A stretch of DNA of 64,000 nt from Archangiaceae bacterium (GTDB taxonomy: Bacteria; Myxococcota; Myxococcia; Myxococcales; Myxococcaceae): assembly GCA_016879935.1 (NCBI GenBank), contig JAACJQ010000153.1, positions 57,398 through 121,397 of the forward strand, read 5' to 3'. This document shows positions 28,225 through 36,284 of the stretch, piece after piece. Made by a program: the position numbers and the translations under genes. The notes beneath the pieces are model-generated. The model did no database searches and was not told the DNA's origin. It saw only the letters and a program-made list of their open reading frames with translations. Within the stretch, counting starts at the first letter, position 1. Each line of letters begins with the position of its first letter.

Positions 28225-29819
28225 TGGTAGGGATCGTCCTTGTACCCGGGGTCGTTGTTCGGGTTCTTCGGGTTCTTCGGCTTGATGGGGCGAACGTTCG
28301 GCGTCGCCGCCTTCTTGCGCGTGAGCGTCGACTTCACCGGCACGTGCCCGCTCGAGCCCTGCGCCACCATCGTCGTCGGCACGAAGCCCTCGAGAGAGAA
28401 CACCTGCTCGGCCCGCGCCGGTGCGTCATCGGAGCGGCTCATCGTGAGCGCGAACGGCGTCGTGCCCACCACCGCACCGTCACGCGTCACCGTGGCACCG
28501 GCCGGCTCGCTCTCGACGTCGAACACCACCTCGACCGGCACGGCTGGAGGCTTCACGACCGGCGGCTCCACCGGCTTGACGGGCTCCACCACGGGAGGCG
28601 GCTTGACGACGACCGGGTCTGACTTGCCGCTGCTCTTCACCGCGATGAAGCCACCGACGGCGACGCCCACGATGACGAGCGCGACGACGCCGATGATGAG
28701 CGGCGCCTTCGACTTGCCGCCCGGGTGCGTTCCGCTCTCGGTGATCTCCACCTCGAGCGACGGAATCTCCTGCGCCCCTCGCTGCGACTTCGTGGCCGAG
28801 GGGTCGAGCTCTGACGGCGACGCGATTCGCACGCGCGTCGAGCTGGGGGCGCGGTTGGCCTGCGAGGGTGACGCCGTCGTCGGCGCCATCGGGTTCGAGT
28901 ACGTGCGAGGGTCGATGAAGAGCCCCGAGATGCCCTGGCCCGTCACCGCCTGCTGCATCGCCACCAGCAGCTCGTCCATCGACTGGTAGCGCGCGGCCGG
29001 CTGCTTCTCGAGGCACTTCATGACGAGCGCGTTCACCTCGTCGGGCAGCTCGGGGCGGAAGGACTTGAGCTCGGGCGGCTTCTCCTTCACGTGCTTCACG
29101 ATGATGTCGATGGAGTCCTTGCCCTGGAACGGCGGGCGGCCCGCGATGCACTGAAAAAGCAGCACGCCGAGCGAGTAGATGTCGGTGCGTTGATCGGTCT
29201 CGCTGCGCGCCTGCTCGGGCGCCATGTACAGCGGAGAGCCCAGCAGCACGCCCGCCTGCGTCAGCTCGGTGTCGCTCTTCTGCATCAGGTCAGACGCGAA
29301 GGCCTTCACCAGCCCGAAGTCGAGCACCTTGACCGCGTCGCCGCCGGTGCCCTCGCTGAGCAGCATCACGTTCGCGGGTTTCAGATCGCGGTGCACCAGG
29401 CCGAGCTTGTGCGCCTCACGCAACGAACGCGCGACCTGCGCTCCAACGGCCAGCGCGCGTTGCCACGGCATCGGCCCGTCACGCGTGAGCACCTGCTGAA
29501 GGGTCTCGCCCTCGAGGTACTCCATCGCGATGAAGTAGATGCCCTCGTCGGTGCGCCCGTAGTCGTGAACGGTGATGGTGTTCGGGTGCTTGAGCTTCGC
29601 GGTCATCGACGCTTCGAGGAAGAAGCGGCGCTCGAAGCCGGGGTCGCGTGTGCCGTCGTACCGCGGGTTCAGCACCTTCAACGCGACGATGCGATCGAGC
29701 GGCTGCTGAATCGCTTTGTAGACGCGACCCATTCCGCCCACGCCCAGGGGCTCGACGATCTGAAAGCGTCCGCTGAGGACCTTGCCCAGCAGCGGATCGT
29801 CGACGCCAGCTTCCGACAT
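28221..29819 (-). CDS. membrane Ser/Thr protein kinase with C-terminal PEGA-like domain
   Basis: 532 residues from ATG 29819. The N-terminal kinase domain (about 18-285) has G-V-G-G-M-G-R-V-Y (ATP loop), V-A-L-K-V-L, V-H-R-D-L-K-P-A-N-V (catalytic loop), L-D-F-G and M-A-P-E-Q-A-R, so it should be active. A Ser/Thr/Pro-rich juxtamembrane region and one TM helix (about 375-397) follow. The outer part contains P-rich sequence and a PEGA-like domain (F-D-V-E-S-E-P-A-G-A-T-V) with a basic tail. It heads a five-gene run through a 4-base overlap with the TonB receptor, so kinase and receptor are made together. The GTGGTACACC motif lies 46 bases upstream. Confidence 0.93.
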   Translation of the reverse strand: MSEAGVDDPLLGKVLSGRFQIVEPLGVGGMGRVYKAIQQPLDRIVALKVLNPRYDGTRDPGFERRFFLEASMTAKLKHPNTITVHDYGRTDEGIYFIAMEYLEGETLQQVLTRDGPMPWQRALAVGAQVARSLREAHKLGLVHRDLKPANVMLLSEGTGGDAVKVLDFGLVKAFASDLMQKSDTELTQAGVLLGSPLYMAPEQARSETDQRTDIYSLGVLLFQCIAGRPPFQGKDSIDIIVKHVKEKPPELKSFRPELPDEVNALVMKCLEKQPAARYQSMDELLVAMQQAVTGQGISGLFIDPRTYSNPMAPTTASPSQANRAPSSTRVRIASPSELDPSATKSQRGAQEIPSLEVEITESGTHPGGKSKAPLIIGVVALVIVGVAVGGFIAVKSSGKSDPVVVKPPPVVEPVKPVEPPVVKPPAVPVEVVFDVESEPAGATVTRDGAVVGTTPFALTMSRSDDAPARAEQVFSLEGFVPTTMVAQGSSGHVPVKSTLTRKKAATPNVRPIKPKNPKNPNNDPGYKDDPYQ

Positions 29820-29865
29820 GACACCCCCGCGGCCACGGGCTGGAGCAACAGGCCGCTGGACCCAA

Positions 29866-29874
29866 GGTGTACCA
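29866..29874 (-). promoter_or_regulatory. putative extended -10 element upstream of the kinase operon
   Basis: TGGTACACC on the minus strand, 46 bases before ATG 29819. The full GTGGTACACC (29866-29875) is identical to the elements before 3702 and 60939. The -35 region is weak (TTCGGC, 17 bases upstream). Confidence 0.4.
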
Positions 29875-29949
29875 CGTGCGCTCACCTCGCCGAAGGACGG
29901 TCGTCTGTCAGCCGGCCGGCCGGTCTGTTGCCTCGCGCTGATCAGGGGC

Positions 29950-29955
29950 TACCGT
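29950..29955 (+). promoter_or_regulatory. putative promoter of the Cys-rich lipoprotein gene
   Basis: TACCGT lies 7 bases before ATG 29963, with TTGCCT 16 bases upstream as a possible -35. There is no room for a Shine-Dalgarno site downstream, which suggests a leaderless message. Confidence 0.35.
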
Positions 29956-29962
29956 CGCCGGC

Positions 29963-31993
29963 ATGTTCCAGCTTCGCCACCTCACGGGCGCCGCGCTCGC
30001 GGTCACCGTCGCTTCATGTTCGTGCTTCGAACCGGTGGTGGAGCGGCAGTGCGTCTCGCCCTCCGACTGTGCTCCCGGGTGGCGATGCATCGAGTACCAG
30101 TGTCTGCCACCCGTCGCCGGTGGCGGTGCGGCCGCAGGAGGGCGAGCGGGCGGCTCGGCTGGCGGCGCGACCGGCGGTGGCTTCGTCATCAGCGGCGGCT
30201 TCGTGACGGGTGGCGGCGTGACGGGCGGAGGGTTCGTCACCAGCGGTGGCTTCGTGCGCGCTGGGGGCTTCGTGACGAGCGGTGGCTTCGTGACGGGTGG
30301 TGGCTTCGCGACGGGAGGGGGCTTCGCGACGGGAGGTGGCTTCGTCACTGGCGGTGGCACGGCCTGCGCCGGGTGTCTCGTCAACAACACTTGCATCGAT
30401 CCCACGGGCACGCCGGTGTGCGGCAGCAACGGCTCCGCGTGCGCCGAGTGCCCGCAGGGCGAGACGTGTCAGGGTGGGCGCTGCACCGTGACCGTGGCCT
30501 GCGACGCGATGACGTGCCCGGGGTGTTGTCGGCAGGGCCAGTGCATTCCGCTCGCCGCGCAGCTCAACTTCACCTGTGGACGCAACGGGGCGACCTGCAC
30601 TCAATGCCCCTCCGGAACGAACTGCTCCCCGCAGGGAACGTGCGTGGCCGGGCCTCCCTGCGGTCCGATGTCGTGCGCCGGCTGCTGCATCATGGGCTCA
30701 TGCCTCGCGACGTGGCTTCAGGCCGAGCAGGTGTGTGGCTCGGGTGGGGTCGTCTGCGCGTCGTGCAACCCGGGCGACACGTGCATCAACGGTGTGTGCA
30801 CCGGCGGCCCGCCCCAGTGCTCTCCGCGCACGTGCCCCAGCGGGTGTTGTGACAACGGCCGCTGCATTCCCGACTTCGCGCAGAACTCCAGTCAGTGTGG
30901 CGTCGGTGGAAACCAGTGCAGCGCCTGCCCGCCGAACTCGGTCTGCAACGGCGGCTCCTGCACGACGCAGATCTGTAACTCGCAGAGCTGCCCCAACGGC
31001 TGCTGTCAGAACAACCAGTGCATTCCGACGCAGCTCCAGAGCCCGAGTCAGTGCGGCGCGTTCGGTCAGGCGTGCGGCATCTGCCCTGGTGGAACGACGT
31101 GCACCGGCGGCCGCTGCACCATGAGCGCGTGCAACTCGATCAGCTGTCCCAACGGGTGCTGCTCGGGCTCTCAGTGCGTGCCGGCGGCGCTGCAGGGGCA
31201 GTTTCAGTGCGGGCTCGGCGGTCAGGCCTGCTTCTCGTGCGCGCAGCCGCTCACCTGCAGCAACGGAGCGTGTGCCCCGCCGACGTGCGGGCCGGGCACC
31301 TGCAACGGCTGCTGCATCGGTGGCAACTGCCTGCCGCCCTCGATTCAGGACTCGTTCCGGTGCGGCTCGAACGGCTTCATGTGCGTCGCCTGTCCGCAAG
31401 GTCTCACGTGCAGCAACGGCTCCTGCGTCGGAGGCCCGGTCGATGCGGGCCCGTCGTGTTCGCCCGTGAACTGCTCCGGCTGCTGCGAGAACGGCGTCTG
31501 CCGCTCGGGCACCACGGCCACCGCGTGCGGCACCTTCGGCAATCAGTGCCAGCAATGCCCGGTCTCGGCCATCTGCTCGAATGGCGCCTGCGTGCGCCCG
31601 CTCGACGCCGGCGTGCTGTTGCCCACCGGGTCGGCCTGCACGGCGAACGGTCAGTGTCAGCCGAGCGGGAGCGGGCTGTGTCTGCCCTGGCCGGGCGGTT
31701 ACTGCTCGTCGGGCTGCACGAACACCATGGCGACCTGCCAGCCGTGGACGTCGTGCCCCGGCACGTGTCCCAGCGGGGCGACGTGCGTGGGCTCGGGCTC
31801 GTTCTCGCCGCCCTTCTGCACCTCGACGTGTCCCGGCCCGCAGAACGGGCAGAGCACCTGCCGCGCGGGCTACGTGTGCACCGCGTTCGGAACCTCGAGC
31901 AGCACCGGCATCTGCCGGCCCTCGTGCACCAACAACGGCTTCGGCTGCCCGGGCGGCGGCATCTGCAACGCGACGACCGGCTATTGCCAGTGA
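29963..31993 (+). CDS. Cys-rich repeat surface lipoprotein
   Basis: 676 residues. The leader ends V-T-V-A-S-C, a lipoprotein signal. A short Cys-containing region is followed by a Gly-rich spacer of G-G-G-F-V-T type units (about 70-131) that should act as a flexible stalk. From about 133 to 545 there are eight units of about 50 residues with the pattern C-x(4)-C-x-G-C-C-x(2)-x-x-C ... C-G-x-G-G-x-x-C-x-x-C ... C-x-x-G-x-C, each with 8-10 Cys, probably disulphide-linked knottin-like modules. A final Cys-rich domain (550-676) has different spacing. Proteins of this type are surface or matrix components in myxobacteria; the ligand is unknown. GTGA overlaps the next gene. Confidence 0.82.
   Translation: MFQLRHLTGAALAVTVASCSCFEPVVERQCVSPSDCAPGWRCIEYQCLPPVAGGGAAAGGRAGGSAGGATGGGFVISGGFVTGGGVTGGGFVTSGGFVRAGGFVTSGGFVTGGGFATGGGFATGGGFVTGGGTACAGCLVNNTCIDPTGTPVCGSNGSACAECPQGETCQGGRCTVTVACDAMTCPGCCRQGQCIPLAAQLNFTCGRNGATCTQCPSGTNCSPQGTCVAGPPCGPMSCAGCCIMGSCLATWLQAEQVCGSGGVVCASCNPGDTCINGVCTGGPPQCSPRTCPSGCCDNGRCIPDFAQNSSQCGVGGNQCSACPPNSVCNGGSCTTQICNSQSCPNGCCQNNQCIPTQLQSPSQCGAFGQACGICPGGTTCTGGRCTMSACNSISCPNGCCSGSQCVPAALQGQFQCGLGGQACFSCAQPLTCSNGACAPPTCGPGTCNGCCIGGNCLPPSIQDSFRCGSNGFMCVACPQGLTCSNGSCVGGPVDAGPSCSPVNCSGCCENGVCRSGTTATACGTFGNQCQQCPVSAICSNGACVRPLDAGVLLPTGSACTANGQCQPSGSGLCLPWPGGYCSSGCTNTMATCQPWTSCPGTCPSGATCVGSGSFSPPFCTSTCPGPQNGQSTCRAGYVCTAFGTSSSTGICRPSCTNNGFGCPGGGICNATTGYCQ
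30170..30358 (+). repeat. Gly-Gly-Phe-Val tandem repeat within the Cys-rich lipoprotein gene
   Basis: About nine imperfect copies of an 18-21 base unit (ggtggcttcgtgacgggt type) encode G-G-F-V/A-T-G/S-G. Such units can change copy number by slippage. Confidence 0.75.
30362..31600 (+). repeat. eight Cys-rich modules of about 150 bases in the same gene
   Basis: Each module encodes C-x-x-x-x-C-x-G-C-C followed by a G-x-C, a loop with C-G-x-G-G, and a final C-x-G-x-C. Protein spacing is conserved but DNA identity is moderate, so these are old duplications rather than recent copies. Confidence 0.75.
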
Positions 31994-32556
31994 TCGCCGC
32001 AGACGCGCGGTGCCCCGTTCACGACGCGCCAGCCACCGACGCGTGCGGGCGCTGTGGCCGCTTCGTCTGCATGACGTGTCAGCGGCTGCGCGAGCGTGAC
32101 GTGTTCTGTGACGCCTGCCGAGCGCTGGTGCCCGAGACGAGGCCGCTCAACGGCTGGCTGCTGCTCGCGACGGTGAACCTCTTCATCGCGCCGGTGAACT
32201 TCGTCTCGGCGCTGGGGAGGCTGTGGACGGGGCTTCGCGAACGAAGCCTCGGGTTGCTCGACGGAGAGATCGCTCCCTGGCTCGGGTGGTCGCTGCTCGA
32301 GACGATTCCTGCCGGGGTGCTCTCGGGAATCGCCGTCATGGCGTTGCCGCGCGTGCTCGGAAGGCGACGCTCGGCCGTGCCGTTGATGAAGGCGTTCTTC
32401 GTCGGCTCCGCCGTGAGCGCCGTGCTGGTGCGGTGGGCGTTTTCACGGCTCGCGCTGCCCGTGCCTGGCATGCTCGATTGGGCGCTCATCAGCAGCGTCC
32501 TGTGGCTCGGCTACTTCCAGACCTCGAACGACGTGCAGCAGACCTTCGTGCGCTGA
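31990..32556 (+). CDS. zinc-finger membrane protein, DUF2569-like
   Basis: 188 residues from GTG 31990, overlapping the preceding stop (GTGA). The first 45 residues hold a B-box-like zinc ribbon (C-P-V-H, C-G-R-C, C-M-T-C, C-D-A-C). The rest resembles DUF2569: P-L-N-G-W-L-L-L-A-T-V-N followed by about four hydrophobic segments. The two parts often occur together in small bacterial membrane proteins of unknown function. Its stop TGA abuts the stop of the PilT/PilU gene on the other strand with no gap (TGATCA, 32554-32559). Confidence 0.75.
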   Translation: MIAADARCPVHDAPATDACGRCGRFVCMTCQRLRERDVFCDACRALVPETRPLNGWLLLATVNLFIAPVNFVSALGRLWTGLRERSLGLLDGEIAPWLGWSLLETIPAGVLSGIAVMALPRVLGRRRSAVPLMKAFFVGSAVSAVLVRWAFSRLALPVPGMLDWALISSVLWLGYFQTSNDVQQTFVR

Positions 32557-33636
32557 TCAGTCGAAGGCGAGGTTGCGCTCGAAGTCGGCCGGGTTCGACG
32601 CCGCCGCGCGTGCCGTCTCGATCGAGATCACGCCCGTCTTGAACAGCTCCGACAGGTGCTGATCGAACGACTGCATGCCGTAGGTGCGGCCCTTCTCGAT
32701 GACGTCCTTGAGGCCCGAGGTGCGCGCCGGGTCGAGGATGTATTCCTGAATCGTCTTCGTCTGGACCATGATCTCCATCGCGAGGGCCATCGACTGGCCG
32801 TCGACACGCGGGAGCAGGCGCTGCGACACGGTGGCCTTCAGCGCCTCCGAGAGCCGGCCGCGCACCGCCGAGTGTTCGTCGCCGGGAAAGAACGAGAGCA
32901 GGCGGCTGATGGTCTTGATGGCGTCGGTGGTGTGCACCGTCGACAAGACGAGGTGGCCGGTCTCGGCGGCCTTCAGCGCGATGTCGACCGTCTCGTGATC
33001 GCGCATCTCGCCGACGAGAATGACGTCGGGGTCTTGCCGCAGCGCCGAGCGCATGGCCGAGGCGAAGTCGCTGGTGTCGTAGCCGATCTCCCGCTGCGAG
33101 ATGCTCGAGCGGATGTTGCGGTGCATGAACTCGATCGGGTCTTCGATGGTGAGAATGTGGAGCGAGTCGTTGCGGTTGATGTGATCGACCATCGCCGCGA
33201 GCGTCGTCGACTTGCCCGCGCCGGTGCTGCCCGTCACCAGGATGAGGCCGCGCTCGTTCGAGGCGATCGCCTTCATGATCGGCGGCAGGTTGAGGCTCTC
33301 GAGCGTGGGCACCTCGGTGGGAATCACGCGGAGCACGATCGCGAGCGAGCCGCGCTGCCGGTACACGTTCACACGAAAGCGCGCGACGCCGGCCAGGGTG
33401 TACGAGGTGTCGTACTCCTGCATGGTGTCGACCTGCGACTGCATGGCCGCGTTCGAGATCACGTTCTGCGCAATCTGCCGCGTGTGCGTCGGGCCCAGCT
33501 TGTCGCCCTTGATGGGCCGCAGCACGCCAGCCACGCGGAACGTCGGCGGGTCACCCGGCCTGAAGTGAATGTCAGACGCGCCGTTCTGAACACCGTACGT
33601 CAACAGCTTGTTCATCGTCGTCGCGTCCACGGCCAC
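32557..33636 (-). CDS. PilT/PilU family type IV pilus ATPase
   Basis: 359 residues from GTG 33636; a GTG six bases on and an ATG at 33615 are alternatives. The N-terminal domain has A-S-D-I-H-F-R-P-G-D-P-P. The ATPase core shows G-S-T-G-A-G-K-S (Walker A), the Asp box I-E-D-P-I-E-F, G-E-M-R-D-H-E-T (Walker B) and V-H-T-T-D-A (His box). These retraction motors depolymerise pili from the cytoplasmic side and drive twitching. The C-terminal A-I-R-N-L-I-R-E box of true PilT is not seen, so a PilU-like or paralogous motor is possible. No other pilus genes lie nearby. Confidence 0.92.
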   Translation of the reverse strand: MAVDATTMNKLLTYGVQNGASDIHFRPGDPPTFRVAGVLRPIKGDKLGPTHTRQIAQNVISNAAMQSQVDTMQEYDTSYTLAGVARFRVNVYRQRGSLAIVLRVIPTEVPTLESLNLPPIMKAIASNERGLILVTGSTGAGKSTTLAAMVDHINRNDSLHILTIEDPIEFMHRNIRSSISQREIGYDTSDFASAMRSALRQDPDVILVGEMRDHETVDIALKAAETGHLVLSTVHTTDAIKTISRLLSFFPGDEHSAVRGRLSEALKATVSQRLLPRVDGQSMALAMEIMVQTKTIQEYILDPARTSGLKDVIEKGRTYGMQSFDQHLSELFKTGVISIETARAAASNPADFERNLAFD

Positions 33637-33708
33637 CTCGATAGCGATGCAGAGGGCGCGCGATCTGCCCCAAGCCGCGCGGTGATGCAATCAGCGGCCG
33701 GAAAGAGA

Positions 33709-33742
33709 AAGGCCCGGCCTCCACAATGGAGAACCGGGCCTT
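33709..33742 (-). terminator. rho-independent terminator of the cold-shock gene
   Basis: A 9-base-pair stem (AAGGCCCGG 33709-33717 with CCGGGCCTT 33734-33742) encloses a further short CTCCA/TGGAG stem. On the minus strand it is followed by TTTCTCTTTC. It lies 30 bases past the stop of the cold-shock gene. Confidence 0.8.
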
Positions 33743-33771
33743 CGACTGCTTTCACGTGTTCAGGGGAGCGT

Positions 33772-33975
33772 TCAGGCTGCCTTGACGTTCTGCGCCTGCA
33801 GACCCTTCGGGCCCTTCGTCACCTCGAACTGCACGCGCTGCCCTTCCGCGAGGGTGCGGAAGCCGTCCATCTGGATCGCCGTGTGGTGACAGAAAACGTC
33901 CTCACCGCCGCCGTCCTGCACGAGAAAGCCAAAACCCTTCGCATCGTTGAACCACTTCACAGTTCCAGTTGCCAT
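33772..33975 (-). CDS. CspA-family cold-shock protein
   Basis: 67 residues, the normal size for this single-domain OB-fold nucleic-acid chaperone. RNP1 (K-G-F-G-F-L) and RNP2-like (D-V-F-C-H-H; usual V-F-V-H-H) are present, with the start [10 protein letters not shown] typical of the family. A TTGGAGAG site precedes ATG 33975. A 130-base region without genes lies upstream and probably holds the promoter and a long leader, as is common for cold-shock genes. A strong terminator follows, so this is a single-gene unit. Confidence 0.95.
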   Translation of the reverse strand: MATGTVKWFNDAKGFGFLVQDGGGEDVFCHHTAIQMDGFRTLAEGQRVQFEVTKGPKGLQAQNVKAA

Positions 33976-34107
33976 GCTGACGACTCTCCAAGTTCGACGG
34001 CAGGCGCGACGTGCGCCCACCGGTCCCCCCACCGGAAGACGGGCGGAACCCTACCGAAACGCGATGGCGAAGATCCACGCCCCCCATGTCGATCGCCGTG
34101 ACAGGCG

Positions 34108-35793
34108 TCAGGTTCGGCGTCGGAGCGCCAGCAGCAAGACCACCACGAGCCAGCCGAGGTCCGAGGTCGAGGAACAGCCGAGCGTGAAGGTCCTTCGTGT
34201 TGGCGGATTCCCAGCGTCGACGGTCTCGGTGCCCGCGTCGGTGAGCCCGGCGTCGAGAGGCGCTCCCGCATCGGCGACCACGCCCGCGTCGTCAGGGCCT
34301 GCGTCCGGTCTCTCACCTGCGTCTGCTGGCCCCGCATCGACGACAGCACCTGCATCGACGAGGGAGCCCGCATCGACGAGCGAACCGGCGTCGACGAGCG
34401 AACCGGCGTCGAGAGCACCAGCGTCGAGAGAACCCGCATCGGGAGAACCCGCATCGAGAGAACCCGCATCGAGAGAACCCGCGTCGGGAGAACCCGCATC
34501 GAGAGAACCAGCGTCGAGAGAACCCGCGTCGAGAGAACCCGCGTCGAGAGAACCCGCGTCGACTCCGCCATCAGCTCCGGCTTGTGGGAGGTCGATGACA
34601 CCTCCGTCCCACTTCCACAGAGAGAGCTTCGGCGCTGCGGCGAGGCCCGTGCCCGAGACCGTTCTCAGCGCCACACTGCTCGTCAGCGCCGTCATCTGCC
34701 GTTCGAACGACCAGTCGGACAACACCGGCTGCTCCGCGCCCAGCTCTGATGGCCAGACGTGCTGAACGCTGCTGCTGCCCGACTGCCAGAGGGTGACCAG
34801 GTCTGGCCCGGTGGCGAGCGTCGAGTACACCGAGAGCGTGTGGCGATCGCCCTGGCTCGAGGTGGTCGCGATTTGTGGCATGCCGACGGCGGGAAACAGG
34901 GTGAGGAGCCCAGGCGTCGTCGCGGTTTGATCGAGCTCGAGCACTGGAATCACCGCGAGCCGCACGTCGTGCAGCACGCTCGGCAACCCGGCGTCAGTGA
35001 AGCCCGGCGCCGATGCGGCTTCGAAGACGATGGTGTCTCCGACGGCCAGCCCCGAGAGGTGTTGGGTCGCGAAGAAGGCGCCCGTCGTCGGGCCCGAGAA
35101 CAACGCGCCGCCTCGAGCGGAGGGATCGATGGGGGCGGGCACGACGCCAGGCACGGCTGGGCTTTGAATGCGCACCCGGAGCGTCACGCCCGCGTCGATG
35201 GTCGAGGTGACGTTGGCCTGCGCCAGGAGCAGCCACTGTCTGCCGGGCCGGTGAATCGAGACGGTGCCGATGTCCGTCCAGCCTCCACTCTCGACGACGG
35301 TGTCGCCGAACCGCTCCTCGCGCAGAATCTCCGATTCCGGGCCGAGCGGCAGGAAGAGGGCCTCGAAGCTCGTCACGGTGACGCTGGCGTCGGGCACGGT
35401 CGACCGCACGCGGGCGACGAGATCGATCGGCGTGCCGATGTCCCAGTCGAAGTTGCGAAAGGCCTGGGCGGAGTCTGGCGGGAGCTTCCCCGTCTCCATG
35501 AAGCCCCACAGGTTCCCGCCATCGGGAGGCTCGATGATCAGCTCCGCGGTCGAGGTCGCCGACACCGAGCTGCGCACGCTGGCGTGCCAGAGCAGGAGAC
35601 CGAACTCGTTGCCCTGCAGGGGAGCGGTCAGCCGGCTGTTCGGCACCTCGACGAACGAGGTGGACCTGGTGGTGAACGATGGCGGCCGCGCGCGATACGC
35701 CGGCTGCGCGAACACCGCAGGCGCGAGCAGCAGAACGACCAACGACCAGCGGGGCACCTGCGCATCATCGCGTCTCGGCCTCGGCTCCGCCAC
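34108..35793 (-). CDS. secreted protein with Asp-Ala-Gly repeats and MYXO-CTERM-like sorting tail
   Basis: 561 residues from GTG 35793, which directly follows the TGA of the upstream gene; GTG 35757 is an alternative. A signal peptide (L-V-V-L-L-L-A-P-A-V-F-A-Q) leads to beta-rich regions (about 40-400). About 85 residues of S-L-D-A-G, S-P-D-A-G and S-L-V-D-A-G repeats follow. The protein ends L-G-C-S-S-T-S-D, a hydrophobic run (L-V-V-V-L-L-L-A-L) and R-R-R-T. Cys, TM helix and Arg cluster is the layout of MYXO-CTERM sorting signals, which are thought to place proteins on the myxobacterial surface. The repeat works as a spacer. Function of the beta region unknown. Confidence 0.8.
   Translation of the reverse strand: MAEPRPRRDDAQVPRWSLVVLLLAPAVFAQPAYRARPPSFTTRSTSFVEVPNSRLTAPLQGNEFGLLLWHASVRSSVSATSTAELIIEPPDGGNLWGFMETGKLPPDSAQAFRNFDWDIGTPIDLVARVRSTVPDASVTVTSFEALFLPLGPESEILREERFGDTVVESGGWTDIGTVSIHRPGRQWLLLAQANVTSTIDAGVTLRVRIQSPAVPGVVPAPIDPSARGGALFSGPTTGAFFATQHLSGLAVGDTIVFEAASAPGFTDAGLPSVLHDVRLAVIPVLELDQTATTPGLLTLFPAVGMPQIATTSSQGDRHTLSVYSTLATGPDLVTLWQSGSSSVQHVWPSELGAEQPVLSDWSFERQMTALTSSVALRTVSGTGLAAAPKLSLWKWDGGVIDLPQAGADGGVDAGSLDAGSLDAGSLDAGSLDAGSPDAGSLDAGSLDAGSPDAGSLDAGALDAGSLVDAGSLVDAGSLVDAGAVVDAGPADAGERPDAGPDDAGVVADAGAPLDAGLTDAGTETVDAGNPPTRRTFTLGCSSTSDLGWLVVVLLLALRRRT
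34352..34562 (-). repeat. 15/18-base tandem repeats encoding S-L-D-A-G and S-L-V-D-A-G
   Basis: About ten 15-base units (gcgtcgagagaaccc type, read on the plus strand) adjoin three 18-base units. Copies differ mainly at gcg/gca and gag/ggg, so recent slippage is likely and the copy number probably varies between strains. Confidence 0.85.
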
Positions 35794-36213
35794 TCACCCC
35801 TTGTTCGAGAGCGGGTCGTCGGCCATCGAGCCGTGATGCTCGACGCGCACCTCGGCGTGAAAGGCCTCGTACTCGCGCCGCTCGACGACCTCCATGCGAT
35901 CGAGCGCGAACTCGAGCTGGGCGCGGGCTTTCACGAGCTGCTTCTTCGACTCGTCGACGAGGTTCGAGAGGGCGAGAAACTCCTTCGCTTCGATGCCCTG
36001 CACGCCGCCCTGACGTAGCTCGGTGATGCGCGCCTCGGCGCCGTCGATGGTGGCGGTGAGCGTGTCGACCTCGGTCTGCTTCTGAAACGCGAGCTTCTGC
36101 GCCGACGACTTGAGGCGGTCGACTCCGGCCCGTGAGGCGCTCGCGTCGCGTTGCGCCCGGGCCTGCGCCGCGAGGTGCTGCATCTGCAGAATGAGTTCGT
36201 CGGCCGATGCCAT
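35794..36213 (-). CDS. small coiled-coil protein of unknown function
   Basis: 139 residues, almost entirely heptad-like helix (R-L-K-S-S-A-Q-K-L-A-F, L-V-D-E-S-K-K-Q-L-V-K-A-R) with no signal peptide or membrane segment. A short tail ends H-H-G-S-M-A-D-D-P. I do not recognise a family. Its TGA abuts the GTG of the MYXO-CTERM-like gene (TGA-GTG with no spacer), so the two are co-translated. Confidence 0.65.
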   Translation of the reverse strand: MASADELILQMQHLAAQARAQRDASASRAGVDRLKSSAQKLAFQKQTEVDTLTATIDGAEARITELRQGGVQGIEAKEFLALSNLVDESKKQLVKARAQLEFALDRMEVVERREYEAFHAEVRVEHHGSMADDPLSNKG

Positions 36214-36243
36214 GAGTGCCTCGCTGTGACGCTTTCAAACGAA

Positions 36244-36273
36244 GAAGCCGGAGCGTGATTTCGCTCCGGCTTC
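36244..36273 (-). terminator. rho-independent terminator of sucA-odhB
   Basis: A perfect 12-base-pair stem (36244-36255 with 36262-36273, gaagccggagcg and its complement) around a 6-base loop. On the minus strand it is followed by TTCGTTTG. It lies 11 bases past the odhB stop. Confidence 0.85.
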
Positions 36274-36284
36274 GAAAGACGGCC

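Noticed and set aside
32554..32559. TGATCA as a regulator or restriction-type site repeated between genes
   Set aside because: It is formed by two opposing TGA stop codons and needs no other explanation.
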